Below, piece after piece: positions 54,201 through 64,000 of a DNA stretch of 64,000 bases (position 1 is its first letter; each line of letters opens with the position of its first letter). The stretch covers positions 3,100,001 through 3,164,000 of the forward strand of contig NZ_CP107007.1 in the NCBI RefSeq assembly GCF_025725645.1. Direction: 5' to 3'. Source of the stretch: Halomonas sp. GD1P12. GTDB taxonomy: Bacteria; Pseudomonadota; Gammaproteobacteria; Pseudomonadales; Halomonadaceae. Under the pieces are notes generated by a model. That model had not been told where the DNA came from and did not search any database. It was given only the letters and a program-made list of their open reading frames with translations. The position numbers and the translations under genes were made by a program.

Positions 54201-54743
54201 AACGCAGGCTTCTTCCAGCGAGCGCCCGGTGCGGATCAGCTCGAGATAAAAGCGGTCGGGAAACGCCGACTGCCACTCCTCTAAAAGCGCGCGCGCCTCG
54301 CGCTCGTGATCGCTCAACAGGTGGCGACCAATATCGCCTTCACGCCCGCCGGAGAGCGCGATCAGTCCTTCGCTCTGCGCGAGCACCCAGCGCTTATCGA
54401 GAATCGCGCGGCCCTGGCGCTGGCCGTCGCTCCAGCCCTTCGAGATCAGCTCGGTGAGGTTGCGATAGCCGACGTCGTTCATCGCCAGCAGCGTAATGCG
54501 GTACGGGTGCGCCTCGTCATGCGGGTTGGCAAGCCACAGGTCACTGCCGATGATCGGCTTGAGCCCCGCCCCCTGGGCGGCCTTGTAGAACTTCACCAGC
54601 CCGAACAGGTTCGTCTCGTCGGTCAGCGCCAGCGCCGGCATGGCGCGGGCAGCGGTCGTACTGACCAGCGACTTGAGCTTTACCAGGCCGTCGACCAGGG
54701 AGTATTCGCTGTGCACCCGAAGATGAACGAAGGGAGACGTCAT
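51234..54743 (-). CDS. dnaE: DNA polymerase III subunit alpha
   Basis: This is the replicative polymerase catalytic subunit. The PHP domain begins at [20 protein letters not shown]. The C-family palm carries [24 protein letters not shown] and [19 protein letters not shown] with the catalytic aspartates near residue 400. The helix-hairpin-helix and OB-fold regions follow. The 1169-residue length is normal. I set the start at ATG 54743 ([10 protein letters not shown]), although its ribosome binding site is poor (GGTGAA); the in-frame ATG at 54917 lies inside rnhB and is rejected. Its start is 32 bases downstream of the rnhB stop. Confidence 0.97.
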   Translation of the reverse strand: MTSPFVHLRVHSEYSLVDGLVKLKSLVSTTAARAMPALALTDETNLFGLVKFYKAAQGAGLKPIIGSDLWLANPHDEAHPYRITLLAMNDVGYRNLTELISKGWSDGQRQGRAILDKRWVLAQSEGLIALSGGREGDIGRHLLSDHEREARALLEEWQSAFPDRFYLELIRTGRSLEEACVHQSVALAVETGTPVVATNDVRFLERDDFWAHETRVAIGEGKALDDPRRERRYTEEQYLKSPEEMAELFSDIPEALENSVMIARRCSVDVRLGEIFLPEFGIPEGMTQDEFFRKVSHDGLTERLDFLFPVDRYPRDSDEYKTIDARYRERLEFELNVIIQMGFPGYFLIVMDFIQWAKDNDVPVGPGRGSGAGSLVAYAQKITDLDPIGYDLLFERFLNPERVSMPDFDVDFCMEKRDRVIEYVADRYGRNAVSQIVTFGTMAAKAVVRDVARAQGRPYSLGDKLSKLIPFEVGMTLGKAIEQEPALKEFIDTDEEAEEIWEMALKLEGTTRGTGKHAGGVVIAPTKLTDFSPLLCDEDGSGLVVQFDKNDIEEAGLVKFDFLGLRTLTIIDWALEMVDKVRDAAGEGPLNIDAIPLDDGKTFEMLKRAETTAVFQLESRGMKELIKRLLPDSLDDMIALVALFRPGPLQSGMVDDFINRKHGRAEVSYPHPDYQHELLKPVLSPTYGIILYQEQVMQIAQVMAGYSLGQADMLRRAMGKKKPEEMAKQRAGFMEGCAANGIDKDLAGNIFDLVEKFAGYGFNKSHSAAYALVSYQTAWLKAHYPGPFMAAVMSTEMDNLDKVVPLIEECRNLKLTVTPPDVNVGGYKFTVDVEARVVYGLGAIRGVGEGPIGAIVAAREEGGPFKDLFDFCRRIDPKRMNKRTLEALIRSGALDNLGPNRAVLFAAMEDALKAAAQSHANQNLGMLDMFGDAFAPAEEQEASDVYTEYRHAREWSDRERLAGEKDTLGLYLTGHPIDEYERELKRFVSTRISELKPSWEPQRVAGLVVAMRTMKSKRGDTMAFVTLDDRTGRIEASIFGELFEQLRGQSLDGQVLIVEGDVSSDDFSGGLKLRGKEVTPMVAARLKYGQGVEIALDASKINGRLVESLRDCLSPYRDEAGLPVHLHYRHEEATGWLSLDESWSVTPSDDLLQTLRDVEGQVGIQLRYR

Positions 54744-54774
54744 AAGAGGTTCACCACTAGATAGATGAGTGTGC

Positions 54775-55395
54775 CTACGCCGGCGCCTGCTGGCGCTTGA
54801 CCGGCCCAAAGCTTTGTCGATGCTCCAAAAGCGGCCCGTGCTCGGCGAGCGCCGCGAGATGCTCTCTGGTCGGGTAGCCCTTGTGACGGGCGAAACCGTA
54901 CTGCGGGTAGCGCGCATCGAGCGTAAGCATCTGAGCGTCGCGCGCCACCTTGGCGAGAATCGACGCCGCAGCGATGGCCGGGTGGCGCGCGTCGCCCTTC
55001 ACCACCGCCTGGCCGGGAAGCGCGTGACCGGGCAGCCGGTTGCCGTCCACCAGCAGATACTCGGCCTGTGGTGCGAGCCCGTCAATCGCCCGGCGCATGG
55101 CCAGGTGCGTGGCGTGAAAAATATTGAGCGCATCGATCTCTGCCGGGCTCGCCTCGGCGATGCAAAACGCAAGCGCCGACTCGCGAATGAGCGCATCCAG
55201 CGCCTCGCGCTTTTTGGCGCTCAGCGTCTTGGAATCTCCCAGCCCCTCGATCGGCTGCTCGGGGTCGAGAATCACCGCCGCCGCCACCACGCTGCCGACC
55301 AGCGGCCCGCGCCCGACCTCGTCGACCCCGGCCAGCAGCGTGCCGGTGTAGGAGATGACGAGCGGCGGATGATCGTCGCGAGATATTTTAGCCAT
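54775..55395 (-). CDS. rnhB: Ribonuclease HII
   Basis: This enzyme cuts RNA in RNA-DNA hybrids and single ribonucleotides embedded in DNA. The first catalytic Asp and Glu are in [22 protein letters not shown] near residue 20. The LLVDGN motif holds the next Asp, and [19 protein letters not shown] is typical of RnhB. At 206 residues it has the usual length. The start at 55395 overlaps the 3' end of lpxB by 8 bases; an upstream ATG at 55503 is rejected because it would lie deep in lpxB. The lpxB-rnhB-dnaE order is conserved. Confidence 0.95.
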   Translation of the reverse strand: MAKISRDDHPPLVISYTGTLLAGVDEVGRGPLVGSVVAAAVILDPEQPIEGLGDSKTLSAKKREALDALIRESALAFCIAEASPAEIDALNIFHATHLAMRRAIDGLAPQAEYLLVDGNRLPGHALPGQAVVKGDARHPAIAAASILAKVARDAQMLTLDARYPQYGFARHKGYPTREHLAALAEHGPLLEHRQSFGPVKRQQAPA

Positions 55396-56569
55396 GAGTC
55401 TCCTGGACGGTGTCGGGCAGCGCCGCGCCTTTCGCGACGGCTTCGATCGCGCGCGCGGCGCGCTCGCTGGCACCGCGCTGAAGCCCTGCGTGCATCTGCG
55501 CAAAGCGCGCCTCCAGCGCCTGACGGGCGGAAGCGTCGCTCAACAGCGCATCGAGCCTTGCGGCAATCGCTTCGCTGGTGGCCTCGTCCTGAATGAGCTC
55601 AGCCACCAGATCCTCCTGGGCGATCAAGTTGGGCAGCGAGATCCAGCGCGTCTTGACCAGCTTTTTGGCGAGCCAGTGGGTCGCCGGGGCCATCTTGTAG
55701 GCCACCAGCATCGCCCGATGACAAAGCATCGCTTCCAGCGCGGCGGTCCCGGACGTCAAGAGCACCGCATCGCTTGCGACCATCGCCTCGCGGGCGCCGC
55801 CCTGGGTCAGCGTCACCCGGCCCTTGAGCGCCGGGTAGCTCGCCAGAAGCGCAGTGAGCTCGTCAAAGCGCGCCTCGGTGGCGGCGGGAATCACTACGCC
55901 AAGCGCTTCATGGCGCGCGCAGAGCGTAATGAGGGCCTCCATGAACGTTGCGCCCATAAAACGGATTTCGTTGGCCCGCGAGCCTGGCAGCACCGCCAGC
56001 ACCGGGGTGCTGGCCTCGAGGCCGAGCGCCTGATGGGCCGCGACGCGGTCGTTGGTGAGCGGCATTTCGTCGGCCAGCGGGTGGCCGACGAAAGCGACGG
56101 GCACCCGATGGCGCGCGTAGAAGTCGGCCTCGAAAGGCAAAAACGTGAGCATGGCGTCCACGGCGCGGGCAATCTTCTTCACCCGCCCCTGACGCCAGGC
56201 CCATACCGAAGGGCTGACGTAGTGAGCGGTCTTGATACCCGCCTGGCGCAGCTTGAGCTCGAGTCCCGTGTTGAAGTCCGGCGCATCGATACCGATCATG
56301 ACGTCCGGCTGCCAGGCCAGCGCCTCATCATACAGCGTACGCCGCACCCGGATGAGCGCCGGCAGATGCTTGAGCACCTCGACCAGCCCCATCACCGAGA
56401 GGGTTTCCAACGGAAAGCGGCTCTCGAGGCCTTCGCGCTGCATGTTGGGTCCGCCGATACCGCGAAACTCGACCCCGGGGTGACGGGCGCGCAGCGCGCG
56501 CATCAGCCCGGCGCCCAGCTGATCGCCGGAGAGCTCGCCGGCGACGAGGTATACGCGCGCAAGCGTCAT
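55388..56569 (-). CDS. lpxB: Lipid-A-disaccharide synthase
   Basis: A membrane-associated glycosyltransferase that joins lipid X and UDP-diacylglucosamine to the lipid A disaccharide. It begins [38 protein letters not shown] in part. It carries [33 protein letters not shown] in part near residue 100 and a nucleotide-sugar site [24 protein letters not shown] in part near residue 270. The 393 residues match the family. The start is set at 56569; the in-frame ATG at 56596 lacks support. It follows lpxA by about 66 bases. Confidence 0.95.
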   Translation of the reverse strand: MTLARVYLVAGELSGDQLGAGLMRALRARHPGVEFRGIGGPNMQREGLESRFPLETLSVMGLVEVLKHLPALIRVRRTLYDEALAWQPDVMIGIDAPDFNTGLELKLRQAGIKTAHYVSPSVWAWRQGRVKKIARAVDAMLTFLPFEADFYARHRVPVAFVGHPLADEMPLTNDRVAAHQALGLEASTPVLAVLPGSRANEIRFMGATFMEALITLCARHEALGVVIPAATEARFDELTALLASYPALKGRVTLTQGGAREAMVASDAVLLTSGTAALEAMLCHRAMLVAYKMAPATHWLAKKLVKTRWISLPNLIAQEDLVAELIQDEATSEAIAARLDALLSDASARQALEARFAQMHAGLQRGASERAARAIEAVAKGAALPDTVQETHG

Positions 56570-56635
56570 GCTCGATCTTCCTGTAGCGTTGAACAAAGCG
56601 CGCCGGCCGAGCCGGGCGCGCTTTTAAAATGGGGG

Positions 56636-57403
56636 CTAGCGAACGATGCCGCGGGTGGAGCGCTCGATCGAGTCGGCGAAGTGGGTGACTTCCGCCAGAT
56701 CGAAGCGGCTGCGCATCTCTTCGAGCGCCTGCTCGACGGTCAGCCCCTGGCGATAGACCAGCTTGTAGGAGGCGGTGAGCGCGCTGATCGCCTCGCGGCT
56801 AAAGCCGCGGCGCTTGAGCCCCACCAGATTGAGTCCGCGCGCCTCGGCGGGGTTGCCGTTGATCATCATGTAACACGGCGTGTCCTTGGTGATGATCGAG
56901 CCGCCGCCGGCCATGGCGTAGTCGCCGAAGTGGCAGAACTGATGCACCGCCGAGAGCCCGCCGAGAATCGCGTGATTGCCGACGACGACGTGGCCGGCCA
57001 GGGTTACCTGGTTGGCGAGGATACAGTCGTCGCCGATCACGCAGTCGTGGCCGACGTGGACGTAGGCCATGAACAGATTGCGCGAGCCGATGGTGGTTTC
57101 GCTGCGATCCTGTACGGTGCCGCGGTGAAGGGTCACGCCTTCGCGCACGACGTTGTCGTCCCCCATCACCAGGCGCGTGGGTTCGCCGGCGTACTTCTTG
57201 TCCTGGCACTCCTCACCCACGGAGGCGAACTGGAAGATGCGCGTACGCTTACCCAGTTTGGTGGGCCCCTTGATCACCACGTGGGGGCCGATGACGGAGC
57301 CCTCGCCGATCTCGACGTCCGGGCCGATCACCGTGAACGCGCCGACCTCGACATCATCGGCCAGGCGGGCGGTCGGGTCGACCAGTGCGGTAGGATGTAT
57401 CAA
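56636..57403 (-). CDS. lpxA: UDP-N-acetylglucosamine acyltransferase
   Basis: First enzyme of lipid A synthesis, acylating UDP-GlcNAc with a hydroxyacyl-ACP. Left-handed beta-helix hexapeptide repeats run from residue 1 to about 190 ([41 protein letters not shown] in part). The catalytic His region [23 protein letters not shown] is present, and the helical C-terminal tail is normal. The 255-residue length is typical. It overlaps the 3' end of fabZ by 4 bases. Confidence 0.96.
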   Translation of the reverse strand: MIHPTALVDPTARLADDVEVGAFTVIGPDVEIGEGSVIGPHVVIKGPTKLGKRTRIFQFASVGEECQDKKYAGEPTRLVMGDDNVVREGVTLHRGTVQDRSETTIGSRNLFMAYVHVGHDCVIGDDCILANQVTLAGHVVVGNHAILGGLSAVHQFCHFGDYAMAGGGSIITKDTPCYMMINGNPAEARGLNLVGLKRRGFSREAISALTASYKLVYRQGLTVEQALEEMRSRFDLAEVTHFADSIERSTRGIVR

Positions 57404-57843
57404 GTGACCTTCCTCTCGGCACAGATGATTTCCGCCTCGCAGGCGAGTTCGCCATCCACGGTGCCCTGGCAGGCGAACTTCCAGATGCCGCGCTTGCCTT
57501 TGATCACGTTCGCCTCCAGGCGAAGCTGGTCGCCGGGCATGACCGGACGTTTGAAACGCACGTTGTCGCTACCGACGAGGTAGTACACGTAGCCGTCGGC
57601 GGGCCGCTTGTTGACGGTCTTGAAACCCAGGATACCGCAGGCCTGGGCCAGCGCCTCGATCACCAGCACGCCGGGCATGATCGGGTGATGGGGAAAGTGG
57701 CCGTTGAAGAAGGGCTCGTTGATGCTGACGTTCTTGAACGCGACGATGGATTCGCCCACAGTCAACTGCGTGACTCGATCCACCAGCAAAAACGGGTAGC
57801 GGTGGGGCAAGTACTCGCGAATTTCGTTGATATCCATAACCAT
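57400..57843 (-). CDS. fabZ: 3-hydroxyacyl-[acyl-carrier-protein] dehydratase FabZ
   Basis: This hot-dog-fold enzyme dehydrates beta-hydroxyacyl-ACP in fatty acid elongation and competes with LpxA for hydroxyacyl-ACP. The catalytic His lies in [23 protein letters not shown] near residue 55 and the Glu in the same block. It opens [22 protein letters not shown]. The product is 147 residues; ATGs at 57843 and 57837 are both possible, and GAGG upstream fits the first. A gap of about 135 bases separates it from lpxD. Confidence 0.95.
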   Translation of the reverse strand: MVMDINEIREYLPHRYPFLLVDRVTQLTVGESIVAFKNVSINEPFFNGHFPHHPIMPGVLVIEALAQACGILGFKTVNKRPADGYVYYLVGSDNVRFKRPVMPGDQLRLEANVIKGKRGIWKFACQGTVDGELACEAEIICAERKVT

Positions 57844-57978
57844 CGTGACGACCTCGAAAAAGACAAAAAACCCGACTGCGCATCAGGTAAAGGCCGGTAC
57901 TCCTGCCGGCAAAAGGTGCGAAATTATACCCTTGCACCCGGGCAAAGAACCACCGCCTGGCACCGTTAACCTGATGCC

Positions 57979-59016
57979 CTACTCACTGCGATGATTTTTC
58001 TCCAGCTTGTTCAACCGCTTGGCGATATCGTCGAGCTGTTTGAAACGCACGGCGTTCTTGCGCCACTGGGTATTGTTCATCGCCCCGGTGCCCGAGGAGT
58101 AGACGCCAGGCTCGGTGATGGAGTTGGTCACAAGACTCATGCCGGTGACCTGCACGCCGTCGCAGAGGGTGAGATGCCCGGAGAGCCCGACCCCGCCGCC
58201 GAGCATGCAGTGCTTGCCCACCCGGGTGGAGCCGGCGATACCGACACAACCCGCCAGCGCGCTGTGATCGCCGATGATGACGTTGTGAGCGATCTGGACC
58301 TGGCTGTCGATCTTGACGTCATTGCCGATCAGCGTGTCGCCCAGCGCCCCGCGGTCGATGCTCGAGCAGCTGCCGACTTCGACATCATCGCCCAGCACCA
58401 CACCGCCGAGCTGGGCGATCTTGTGCCAGCCGGCACCGTCGTGGGCGAAGCCAAAGCCGTCGCCGCCAATCACACAGCCGCTTTGCAGGATCACCCGCTT
58501 GCCGATCACGCTGCCGTGGCAGACGGTGACGTTGGCGTGCAGTCGGCTGCCCTCGCCGATCGCGCTGTCCGCACCGACGACGCTACCGGCGCCGATGACG
58601 ACCCGGTCCCCCAGCGTTACCCCGGGCTCGATCACGGCGTTGGCCTGAATCGATACCCCTTCTCCCAGCACCACGTCGTCGGCCACCACCGCGGTGGCGT
58701 GAATACCGGGCGTATCGCGGGCGACGAGCGGGTCGAAAAGTTGGGAAACCCTGGCGTAGGCGAGATAGGGGTTTTGCGTTTCGAGCCGGGGCACCGGGCA
58801 GTTTTTGCCGTGCTCCGGGTGGAGCAGCACCGCCGCGGCGCGGGTGCTGGCCAGATCCTTGAGGTAGGCGCGATTGGCCAGAAAAGCGATCTGGTCGGGC
58901 TCGGCCTCCTTGAGCGTCGCCAGCCCTCGAATGGGCTGGTCGACGTCGCCGTCGACGTCGATATCCAGGTGGCGGGCGATATCGGCCAGCGTGATGGTGT
59001 GAGAAGCGTGCGTCAT
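57979..59016 (-). CDS. lpxD: UDP-3-O-acylglucosamine N-acyltransferase
   Basis: Third step of lipid A synthesis, adding the N-linked hydroxyacyl chain. A small N-terminal uridine-binding domain (about residues 5-105: ITLADIARHLDIDVDGDVDQPIRGLATL in part) is followed by hexapeptide beta-helix repeats. The catalytic His is in GGDGFGFAHDGAGWHKIAQLG near residue 245. It ends with a short helical tail. The 345-residue length is typical. The start at 59016 (MTHASHTITL) is chosen; ATG 59028 is 4 codons upstream. It lies 50 bases downstream of skp. Confidence 0.95.
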   Translation of the reverse strand: MTHASHTITLADIARHLDIDVDGDVDQPIRGLATLKEAEPDQIAFLANRAYLKDLASTRAAAVLLHPEHGKNCPVPRLETQNPYLAYARVSQLFDPLVARDTPGIHATAVVADDVVLGEGVSIQANAVIEPGVTLGDRVVIGAGSVVGADSAIGEGSRLHANVTVCHGSVIGKRVILQSGCVIGGDGFGFAHDGAGWHKIAQLGGVVLGDDVEVGSCSSIDRGALGDTLIGNDVKIDSQVQIAHNVIIGDHSALAGCVGIAGSTRVGKHCMLGGGVGLSGHLTLCDGVQVTGMSLVTNSITEPGVYSSGTGAMNNTQWRKNAVRFKQLDDIAKRLNKLEKNHRSE

Positions 59017-59067
59017 AAGAGCCCACAAGTGCGCGGGTGCGGCCGTGGCGCACCCCCATCGTTTGAT

Positions 59068-59565
59068 TTAGAGTGAGTCGAAAATCTGCGTGACTTCGTT
59101 GGTGACGTTCGGCAGATCCGTCGAGGAGTGCAGTACGCCCTGGGGCTCGACCAGCACGTCGATGTTGCGCCGCGCCAGCACCTGCTCTACCGCCTGCTCG
59201 AGCTTGGTCTCGGCGCTTTGCAAAAACTGCTGCTCGGAGTTTTGCTGGGCCTGGAGCACCTCGCGGCGCAGCTGCTCGAAACGGCTGCCCTTTTGCTGGA
59301 GCTCGCTGATCAACGCGTCGCGCTGGGCCTGGCCCATGGTCTCGCCTTCGTTTTGCAGGCGCTGCTGAAGCTGCTGAAGCTCGTTACCCAGCGCCTGGGC
59401 CTCACGCTGCTGGCTACCGATCTGGCCTTCCAGCTGGCTCAGCGAGGTTTGCGCGGACTGGGTATTCATCAGCGCCGCGCGCCAGTCGAGCACCGCGACT
59501 TCGGCGCTGTAGGCCGGTAGTGCCATGACCCCGAAAAGACACGCGGCGGCCGTCAATTTACGCAT
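59068..59565 (-). CDS. skp: Periplasmic chaperone Skp/OmpH
   Basis: This trimeric periplasmic chaperone holds unfolded outer-membrane proteins on their way to BamA. A signal peptide (MRKLTAAACLFGVMALPAYSA, about 20 residues) precedes a short strand VAVLDWRAALMNTQSAQ. A long Gln- and Glu-rich coiled-coil follows (residues about 40-130), and the final strand QGVLHSSTDLPNVTNEVTQIFD closes it. The 165-residue length is normal. The start at 59565 is set by the signal peptide and AGGAG upstream. It follows bamA as in most gammaproteobacteria. Confidence 0.93.
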   Translation of the reverse strand: MRKLTAAACLFGVMALPAYSAEVAVLDWRAALMNTQSAQTSLSQLEGQIGSQQREAQALGNELQQLQQRLQNEGETMGQAQRDALISELQQKGSRFEQLRREVLQAQQNSEQQFLQSAETKLEQAVEQVLARRNIDVLVEPQGVLHSSTDLPNVTNEVTQIFDSL

Positions 59566-59631
59566 ACTCACTCCTTTCTTAAGCTGGCCCGCGCCAAACC
59601 GCCGGGGCACTCCCGGCGGCCGACGGCCGTA

Positions 59632-61983
59632 TTAGAACGTTTGTCCCAACGAGAACTGGAAGAACTGGGTATCGTCGCCGCTTTCATCATTGAGCGGCTC
59701 GGCCACGCTGAAGGTCAGCGGGCCTACCGGCGTCAGCCAGGAAAGACCGATACCTGCGCTGTAGCGCAGATCGCCCAGATCGACGCCGGAGCTGCAGCGC
59801 TGGCGGCCGGCGTCTTCGTCCAGCACGTCGTAGCAGGAGTCGAGGAAGGTGTTACCCGCATCAAAGAACAGTGACGTCTGGATCGAGCGCTGATCTTCGA
59901 CGAAGGGCAGCGGGAAGAGCACCTCGGCGCTGCCCTCGACCAACACGTTACCGCCCAGCGTGCGGTCACGGCCGCCTTCGCGAGCAGGCGTGGTGCGCTG
60001 ACCCAGGGTGTTGGAGGTGAAACCGCGCACCGAACCAAGGCCACCGGAGTAGAAGTTTTCGTAGAACGGGAACGGGTCGTTAGTGCCCAGGGTATCGGCG
60101 TAGCCGAGGTTACCGGTGAACTTCAGCGCCCAGGTCTCTTCCTCGTTGATCGGGAAGAGCTGCTGGGCGCGAGCGCGGGCCTTGTAATACTGAGCGTCGC
60201 TGCCCGGCACGCCGGTTTCCAGCGACAGCCGCTGGTAGCTACCGGCGGTGGGCATGATGCCGCGGTTCAAATTGTTGCGCGTCCAGCTGGCCGTAAGCTT
60301 GAGGCTCTGCGCGTCCTCGCCCTGGTCCTCGACGTAGCGGCGAATTTCCGAGGCGGTGTCGAAGTAGGTCTTGATCGTCAGATCCTCGACGCTGGCGCCG
60401 AAGTTGAGCCTGGAGAGCTCGCTGACCGGATAGCCGAAGTTGATGCCGGCGCCATAGGCGTCGGTCGAGAACGTCGAGATGTCCGAGTCGGCGTAGTCGG
60501 TTTCGCGATAGAACACGTTATAGCCGCGCGAAATGCCGTCCAGCGTCCAGTAGGGGTCGGTGAAGGCGAAGTTGACGCTGGTGAAGGTGTCGCTTCGCTG
60601 GGCGCCGACGTTGACGCGGTTACCGGTACCGAGGAAGTTGTTCTGAGCAAGACCCACGCCGTAGATGATACCCGCGCTTTGCGAGAAACCCACACTGGCC
60701 GACACCGAGCCCGAGGGCTGCTCTTCGACGTTGTAGGTCACGTCCAAAAGATCCGGCTGACCGGGGACCGGCTGGGTGTCCACTTCCACCTGGCTGAAAA
60801 AGCCCAAACGCTCGAGGCGCTGGCGCGACTGGGTGATCGACTCGGTGGAGGCAGGCGCCCCCTCCATCTGGGTCATTTCACGGCGCAGCACTTCATCCTG
60901 GGTGGTGGTGTTGCCATAGAATTCGATCCGACGAACGTAGGCGCGCTGGCCCGGATCGACGGCGATCACCAGATCGACGGTGTCGTTGCTTCCGGTCTGC
61001 TCCGGCACGCCACGGACCTCGGCGAAGGCGAAGCCTTCGGCACCCAGGCGGCTTCGTAGCGCCTCGGTGGAGGCGTTGACATCGGCGCGAGAGAACACGT
61101 CGCCGCTTTGCACTTCCAGAAGCTGTCGCGCCTCACTCTCACTGATCTGCAGGTCGCCGGCAAAGCGAATGTCGCCGACGCGAAACTGCTCGCCCTCGTC
61201 CACGTTCAGCGTGATGTAGATCTCGGACTGCTGCGGGCCGATCGACACCTGGGTCGAGGTGACGTCGAAGTTGACGTAGCCACGGTCGAGATAGAACGAG
61301 CGCAGCCGCTCGATATCACCGGCGAGCGCCTCGCGCGAGTATTCATCGTTGGAGAACCAGCCGAAAAAGCGCCCCGGGCGGTCCTCGAGTTCGAAAACGC
61401 TGCGCAGCGTATCGTCATCGAAATCCTCGTTGCCGACGATGTTGATCTGTCGGATGGTCGCCACGTCGCCCTCGTCGACGTTGATGTTGACCTGCACGCG
61501 GCCCGTGTCGATCTCCTGAACGTCGGTGCGAATGGAGGCGTTGTAGCGCCCCTGGGACTGGTAGACGCCTTCGAGCTCGCGCTGAATCTCCTCGAGCGTG
61601 GAGAGCTGTAGCACCTGGCCCTCGGAAAGCCCGGACTGGCGCAGGCCGCGGCGCAGGTCGTCATCGGCGATTTCACTGTTGCCGGTGATGTTCAGCCGCG
61701 CGATGGTCGGGCGCTCGACGACCTGGATGACCAGCACGTCGCCTTCGCGAACGAGCGACACGTCTTCGAACAGGCCGGTGGCGAACAGGTTGCGCGCGGC
61801 GGCGGCCAGCTCCTGCTCGCTGACGCGGTCGTTGGCGCTGACGGGAAAGGCATTGAAGACCGAGGCGGCAGATACCCGCTGCAGTCCTTCCACACGAATG
61901 TCCGAAACGTCAAAGGATTGTGCCTGGGCGCTGCTGGACGCCGCCAGCAGGAGTGCCGCCATTCCAAGGGTCTTGATTTTCAT
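59632..61983 (-). CDS. bamA: Outer membrane protein assembly factor BamA
   Basis: This is the central BAM subunit, a periplasmic five-POTRA arm plus a 16-stranded outer-membrane barrel. A signal peptide (about 22 residues, cut after AQAQ) precedes FDVSDIRVEGLQRVSAASVF. POTRA repeats run to about residue 420. The barrel contains SVRGFTSNTLGQRT, the conserved VRGF of loop 6, near residue 655. It ends with aromatic QFSLGQTF, the Omp85 C-terminal signal. The 783-residue length is typical. It sits between rseP and skp, the conserved position. Confidence 0.97.
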   Translation of the reverse strand: MKIKTLGMAALLLAASSSAQAQSFDVSDIRVEGLQRVSAASVFNAFPVSANDRVSEQELAAAARNLFATGLFEDVSLVREGDVLVIQVVERPTIARLNITGNSEIADDDLRRGLRQSGLSEGQVLQLSTLEEIQRELEGVYQSQGRYNASIRTDVQEIDTGRVQVNINVDEGDVATIRQINIVGNEDFDDDTLRSVFELEDRPGRFFGWFSNDEYSREALAGDIERLRSFYLDRGYVNFDVTSTQVSIGPQQSEIYITLNVDEGEQFRVGDIRFAGDLQISESEARQLLEVQSGDVFSRADVNASTEALRSRLGAEGFAFAEVRGVPEQTGSNDTVDLVIAVDPGQRAYVRRIEFYGNTTTQDEVLRREMTQMEGAPASTESITQSRQRLERLGFFSQVEVDTQPVPGQPDLLDVTYNVEEQPSGSVSASVGFSQSAGIIYGVGLAQNNFLGTGNRVNVGAQRSDTFTSVNFAFTDPYWTLDGISRGYNVFYRETDYADSDISTFSTDAYGAGINFGYPVSELSRLNFGASVEDLTIKTYFDTASEIRRYVEDQGEDAQSLKLTASWTRNNLNRGIMPTAGSYQRLSLETGVPGSDAQYYKARARAQQLFPINEEETWALKFTGNLGYADTLGTNDPFPFYENFYSGGLGSVRGFTSNTLGQRTTPAREGGRDRTLGGNVLVEGSAEVLFPLPFVEDQRSIQTSLFFDAGNTFLDSCYDVLDEDAGRQRCSSGVDLGDLRYSAGIGLSWLTPVGPLTFSVAEPLNDESGDDTQFFQFSLGQTF

Positions 61984-62081
61984 GCAGTCAGTTCGCTCGC
62001 GTTGGTCTGCCGGTTGTTAAACAGGCACCATATACATTTGTGCAGGCGGATGACAAGGCATCCCACGCGCTACACGCGTCA

Positions 62082-63440
62082 TTACCAAAGGCGCATCAGA
62101 TCGAAGTAGAGCGCCATGATCATTAGCGTCCCCACCATGGCGAGCCCGATACGCAGCCCCATTGCCTGGGTGTGTTCTGAAACCGGGCGACCCCGCACGA
62201 TCTCGATAAAATAATAAAGCAAGTGCCCACCATCGAGCACCGGAATCGGCAGCAGGTTCAAAACGCCGAGACTGATGGAAAGGTACGCTAAAAAGCCGAC
62301 GAACGCTTCCATTCCCGCGCGGGCGGAGTCACCGGAAATCTGGGCGATGGTGATGGGTCCGGAGAGGTTGGAGGGCGAAATGAGCCCCACCAGCATCTTG
62401 CGGATCGCATCGACCGTCAAAACGATCATTTCACCGGTGCGCGAAAACGCCTGCCCCACCGCCTCGAGCGGCCCATAGCGGATCTCACGGGTAAGCTCCT
62501 CGGGCCAGTCGACCTGCTCTACCCCTGCGCCAATGTACCCAACCTCGGCGCTGTTCTCCAGTGGTTTGCTTTCCGGGGTCAGCGACAGCGTCAACGGCGC
62601 ACCGCCGCGCTCGATGCGCACCGAAAGCGGCTGCCCTGCGCTTTCGCGAATGATGCCGACGAACGCCATCCAGTTCTCGACCGGTGTGTCGCTGACCGCC
62701 AGAATCCGATCGCCGGGCTCAAGACCAGCGCCAGCGGCGGCGCCATCGTCGAGCACCTGGCCGAGCACCGCAGGCACCGGCGGGCGCCAGGGCGTGAGAC
62801 CCAGGCTTTGCAGCGGCTGGGGGGGATCCTGGCGGGCGAGATAGTTTTGTACCGGCAGTGAATAGGTGCGCGCAGGGCTCGATGCGGTTTCCCGCGCGCT
62901 AAAGGTGAGCTCGCCGCTGTAACCGATCAGCGAAACGAGCTTTAAATTGATCTCCTCCCAGGAGCGCATGGGATCAGCCTGAATCGCGGTGATCTCGGCG
63001 CCTTCCGGCAGGCCCGCCTCATACGCCGGCGAGTCCTGGGCGACGTTACCGATAAGCGGTGTGACGGTGGTGGTGCCGGCGACGAACAGCGCCCAGTAGG
63101 CGATCAGCGCCAACAGAAAATTGGCGATCGGCCCGGCGGCGACGATGGCGATGCGCGCCCAGACACTTTTACGATTGAAGGCTTGACCCAGCTGCTCCTC
63201 TGGCACGGGCGCTTCGCGCTCGTCGAGCATCTTGACGTAGCCGCCCAACGGGATCGCGGCCACGGCGAACTCGGTGCCATGACGGTCGGTCGTCGACCAG
63301 AAGGGTTTACCAAAGCCCACCGAGAAGCGCAGCACCTTTACGCCGCAGCGTCTGGCGACCCAGAAGTGGCCGAACTCGTGAAAGGTGACCAGAAGCCCCA
63401 ACACGACGATGACCGCCAACACGTTCTGTAATAGTCCCAC
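62082..63440 (-). CDS. rseP: Regulator of sigma-E protease RseP (site-2 metalloprotease)
   Basis: This inner-membrane zinc protease makes the second cut in the anti-sigma factor RseA during envelope stress and also clears signal peptides. The zinc motif is FHEFGHFWVARRCGV near residue 20 and the second site LLPIPVLDGGHLLYYFIEI near 395. Two PDZ domains lie between (VAQDSPAYEAGLPEGAEI and VLDDGAAAGAGLEPGDRIL). The start is a GTG at 63440 with AAAGGAGG upstream, giving 452 residues; the upstream ATG at 63530 overlaps dxr and is rejected. It lies 20 bases after dxr. Confidence 0.95.
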   Translation of the reverse strand: MGLLQNVLAVIVVLGLLVTFHEFGHFWVARRCGVKVLRFSVGFGKPFWSTTDRHGTEFAVAAIPLGGYVKMLDEREAPVPEEQLGQAFNRKSVWARIAIVAAGPIANFLLALIAYWALFVAGTTTVTPLIGNVAQDSPAYEAGLPEGAEITAIQADPMRSWEEINLKLVSLIGYSGELTFSARETASSPARTYSLPVQNYLARQDPPQPLQSLGLTPWRPPVPAVLGQVLDDGAAAGAGLEPGDRILAVSDTPVENWMAFVGIIRESAGQPLSVRIERGGAPLTLSLTPESKPLENSAEVGYIGAGVEQVDWPEELTREIRYGPLEAVGQAFSRTGEMIVLTVDAIRKMLVGLISPSNLSGPITIAQISGDSARAGMEAFVGFLAYLSISLGVLNLLPIPVLDGGHLLYYFIEIVRGRPVSEHTQAMGLRIGLAMVGTLMIMALYFDLMRLW

Positions 63441-63460
63441 GCGCGCCTCCTTTCGGCCGC

Positions 63461-64000
63461 TTACCCGCCGGTCTGGTTCTCGCTGGAACGCGCGGTCTCG
63501 AGCAGCAAGCTTGCCTGCTCTCGCGCCCACTGATCGGCGGCCAGAATCGCCTCGACGCTATCCGCACGGTGCGCGTGCGGGGCCTGGACGACGCCGGCCA
63601 CTACTTCGGCAATGCCGCCAAAGCGCAGCTGGCCGCTTAAAAACGCCTCCACCGCCACTTCGTTGGCGGCGTTCAAAATCGCCGGCGCCGCCCCGCCCTG
63701 CTGCATCGCCTCCCGCGCCAAGCGAAGGCAGGGAAAGCGCACCTCGTCCGGCGCTTCGAAATCGAGCCGCGCGATCTGGAAAAGATCGAGCGTTTCGACA
63801 CCGGAATCGATCCGCTCCGGCCACGCCAGGCCATAGGCGATGGGCGTGCGCATGTCGGGATTGCCGAGCTGGGCGATCACCGAGCCATCATCAAAAGCGG
63901 CCATGGAGTGGACCACGCTTTGCGGGTGCACGACCACCTGAATGTGATCCGGGTGGGCGTCGAACAGCCAGCACGCCTCGATCAGCTCCAGGCCCTTGTT
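63461..64000 (-). CDS. dxr: 1-deoxy-D-xylulose 5-phosphate reductoisomerase, C-terminal part
   Basis: The gene is cut by the right edge; its N-terminal NADPH domain is outside. The enzyme makes MEP in the non-mevalonate isoprenoid pathway that also needs ispH (27 kb). Inside the window the frame is open to base 64000 and reads [32 protein letters not shown] in part. The substrate-binding loops [18 protein letters not shown] and [14 protein letters not shown] follow, all matching the C-terminal half of Dxr. About 179 residues are visible. It is first in the run leading to rseP and bamA. Confidence 0.95.
   Translation of the reverse strand, partial: NKGLELIEACWLFDAHPDHIQVVVHPQSVVHSMAAFDDGSVIAQLGNPDMRTPIAYGLAWPERIDSGVETLDLFQIARLDFEAPDEVRFPCLRLAREAMQQGGAAPAILNAANEVAVEAFLSGQLRFGGIAEVVAGVVQAPHAHRADSVEAILAADQWAREQASLLLETARSSENQTGG

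Noticed and set aside
51354..54284. 976-codon open frame antisense to dnaE
   Set aside because: Same cause: a His/Leu/Arg-rich shadow of a real gene without ribosome binding site or recognisable fold.

Overview
The window is a GC-rich piece of a gammaproteobacterial chromosome, probably from Halomonas or another member of the Halomonadaceae. That placement rests on gene content, gene order, high GC and acidic proteins; no marker gene was compared. Nearly all of it is core genome on a mostly leftward coding layout. I see no insertion sequence, prophage, integrase, CRISPR array or tRNA gene.

Layout. The left edge (1-153) is the promoter and boxA leader of a leftward rRNA operon whose 16S gene lies just outside. 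Then come pssA and ilvIH, the latter behind a strongly folded 5' leader, clpB, pgeF-rluD, and rightward bamD and a chemoreceptor. Between 11.5 and 16.3 kb lie nadE, a small PP0621-like gene, thiO, a fimT-like pseudopilin and trxB. Acnitase (acnA), malic enzyme, a YeeE-type sulfur transporter, an AI-2E family permease and trpS follow. A leftward run rpsT-murJ-ribF-ileS-lspA-fkpB-ispH (34.8-26.7 kb) leads into four minor pilin genes. From 35 to 41.5 kb there is a looser group: cysQ with a ParA/TraL-like ATPase, a META-domain lipoprotein, gloA, a DUF457 membrane protein, an MliC-like lipoprotein, DUF3087 and a secreted beta-propeller lactonase-like protein. Next are aroG, a flavin reductase, ubiD, rho and divergent ppx. 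From 48.8 kb to the right edge runs the classical envelope/lipid A cluster, transcribed dxr-rseP-bamA-skp-lpxD-fabZ-lpxA-lpxB-rnhB-dnaE-accA-tilS.

How the genes work together. The right third couples outer-membrane protein assembly (BamA, Skp, with BamD elsewhere in the window), lipid A synthesis (LpxA, LpxB, LpxD), fatty acid synthesis (FabZ, AccA) and envelope-stress proteolysis (RseP). The left third supplies branched-chain amino acids, phospholipid, NAD, thiamine precursor and redox functions.

The most unusual signal is upstream of aroG (DAHP synthase, first step of aromatic amino acid synthesis). A 40-codon ORF ending in a cluster of Tyr, Phe and Trp codons is followed by nested inverted repeats and a strong intrinsic terminator. 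A second aromatic-rich 50-codon ORF with a near-ideal ribosome binding site then ends 4 bases before aroG. This looks like two-stage aromatic amino acid attenuation. Other points of note are an isoleucyl-tRNA synthetase whose C-terminal zinc knuckles are CxxS/CxxS instead of CxxC/CxxC, a hairpin array upstream of ilvI, and an in-frame 15-bp tandem repeat at the end of tilS.
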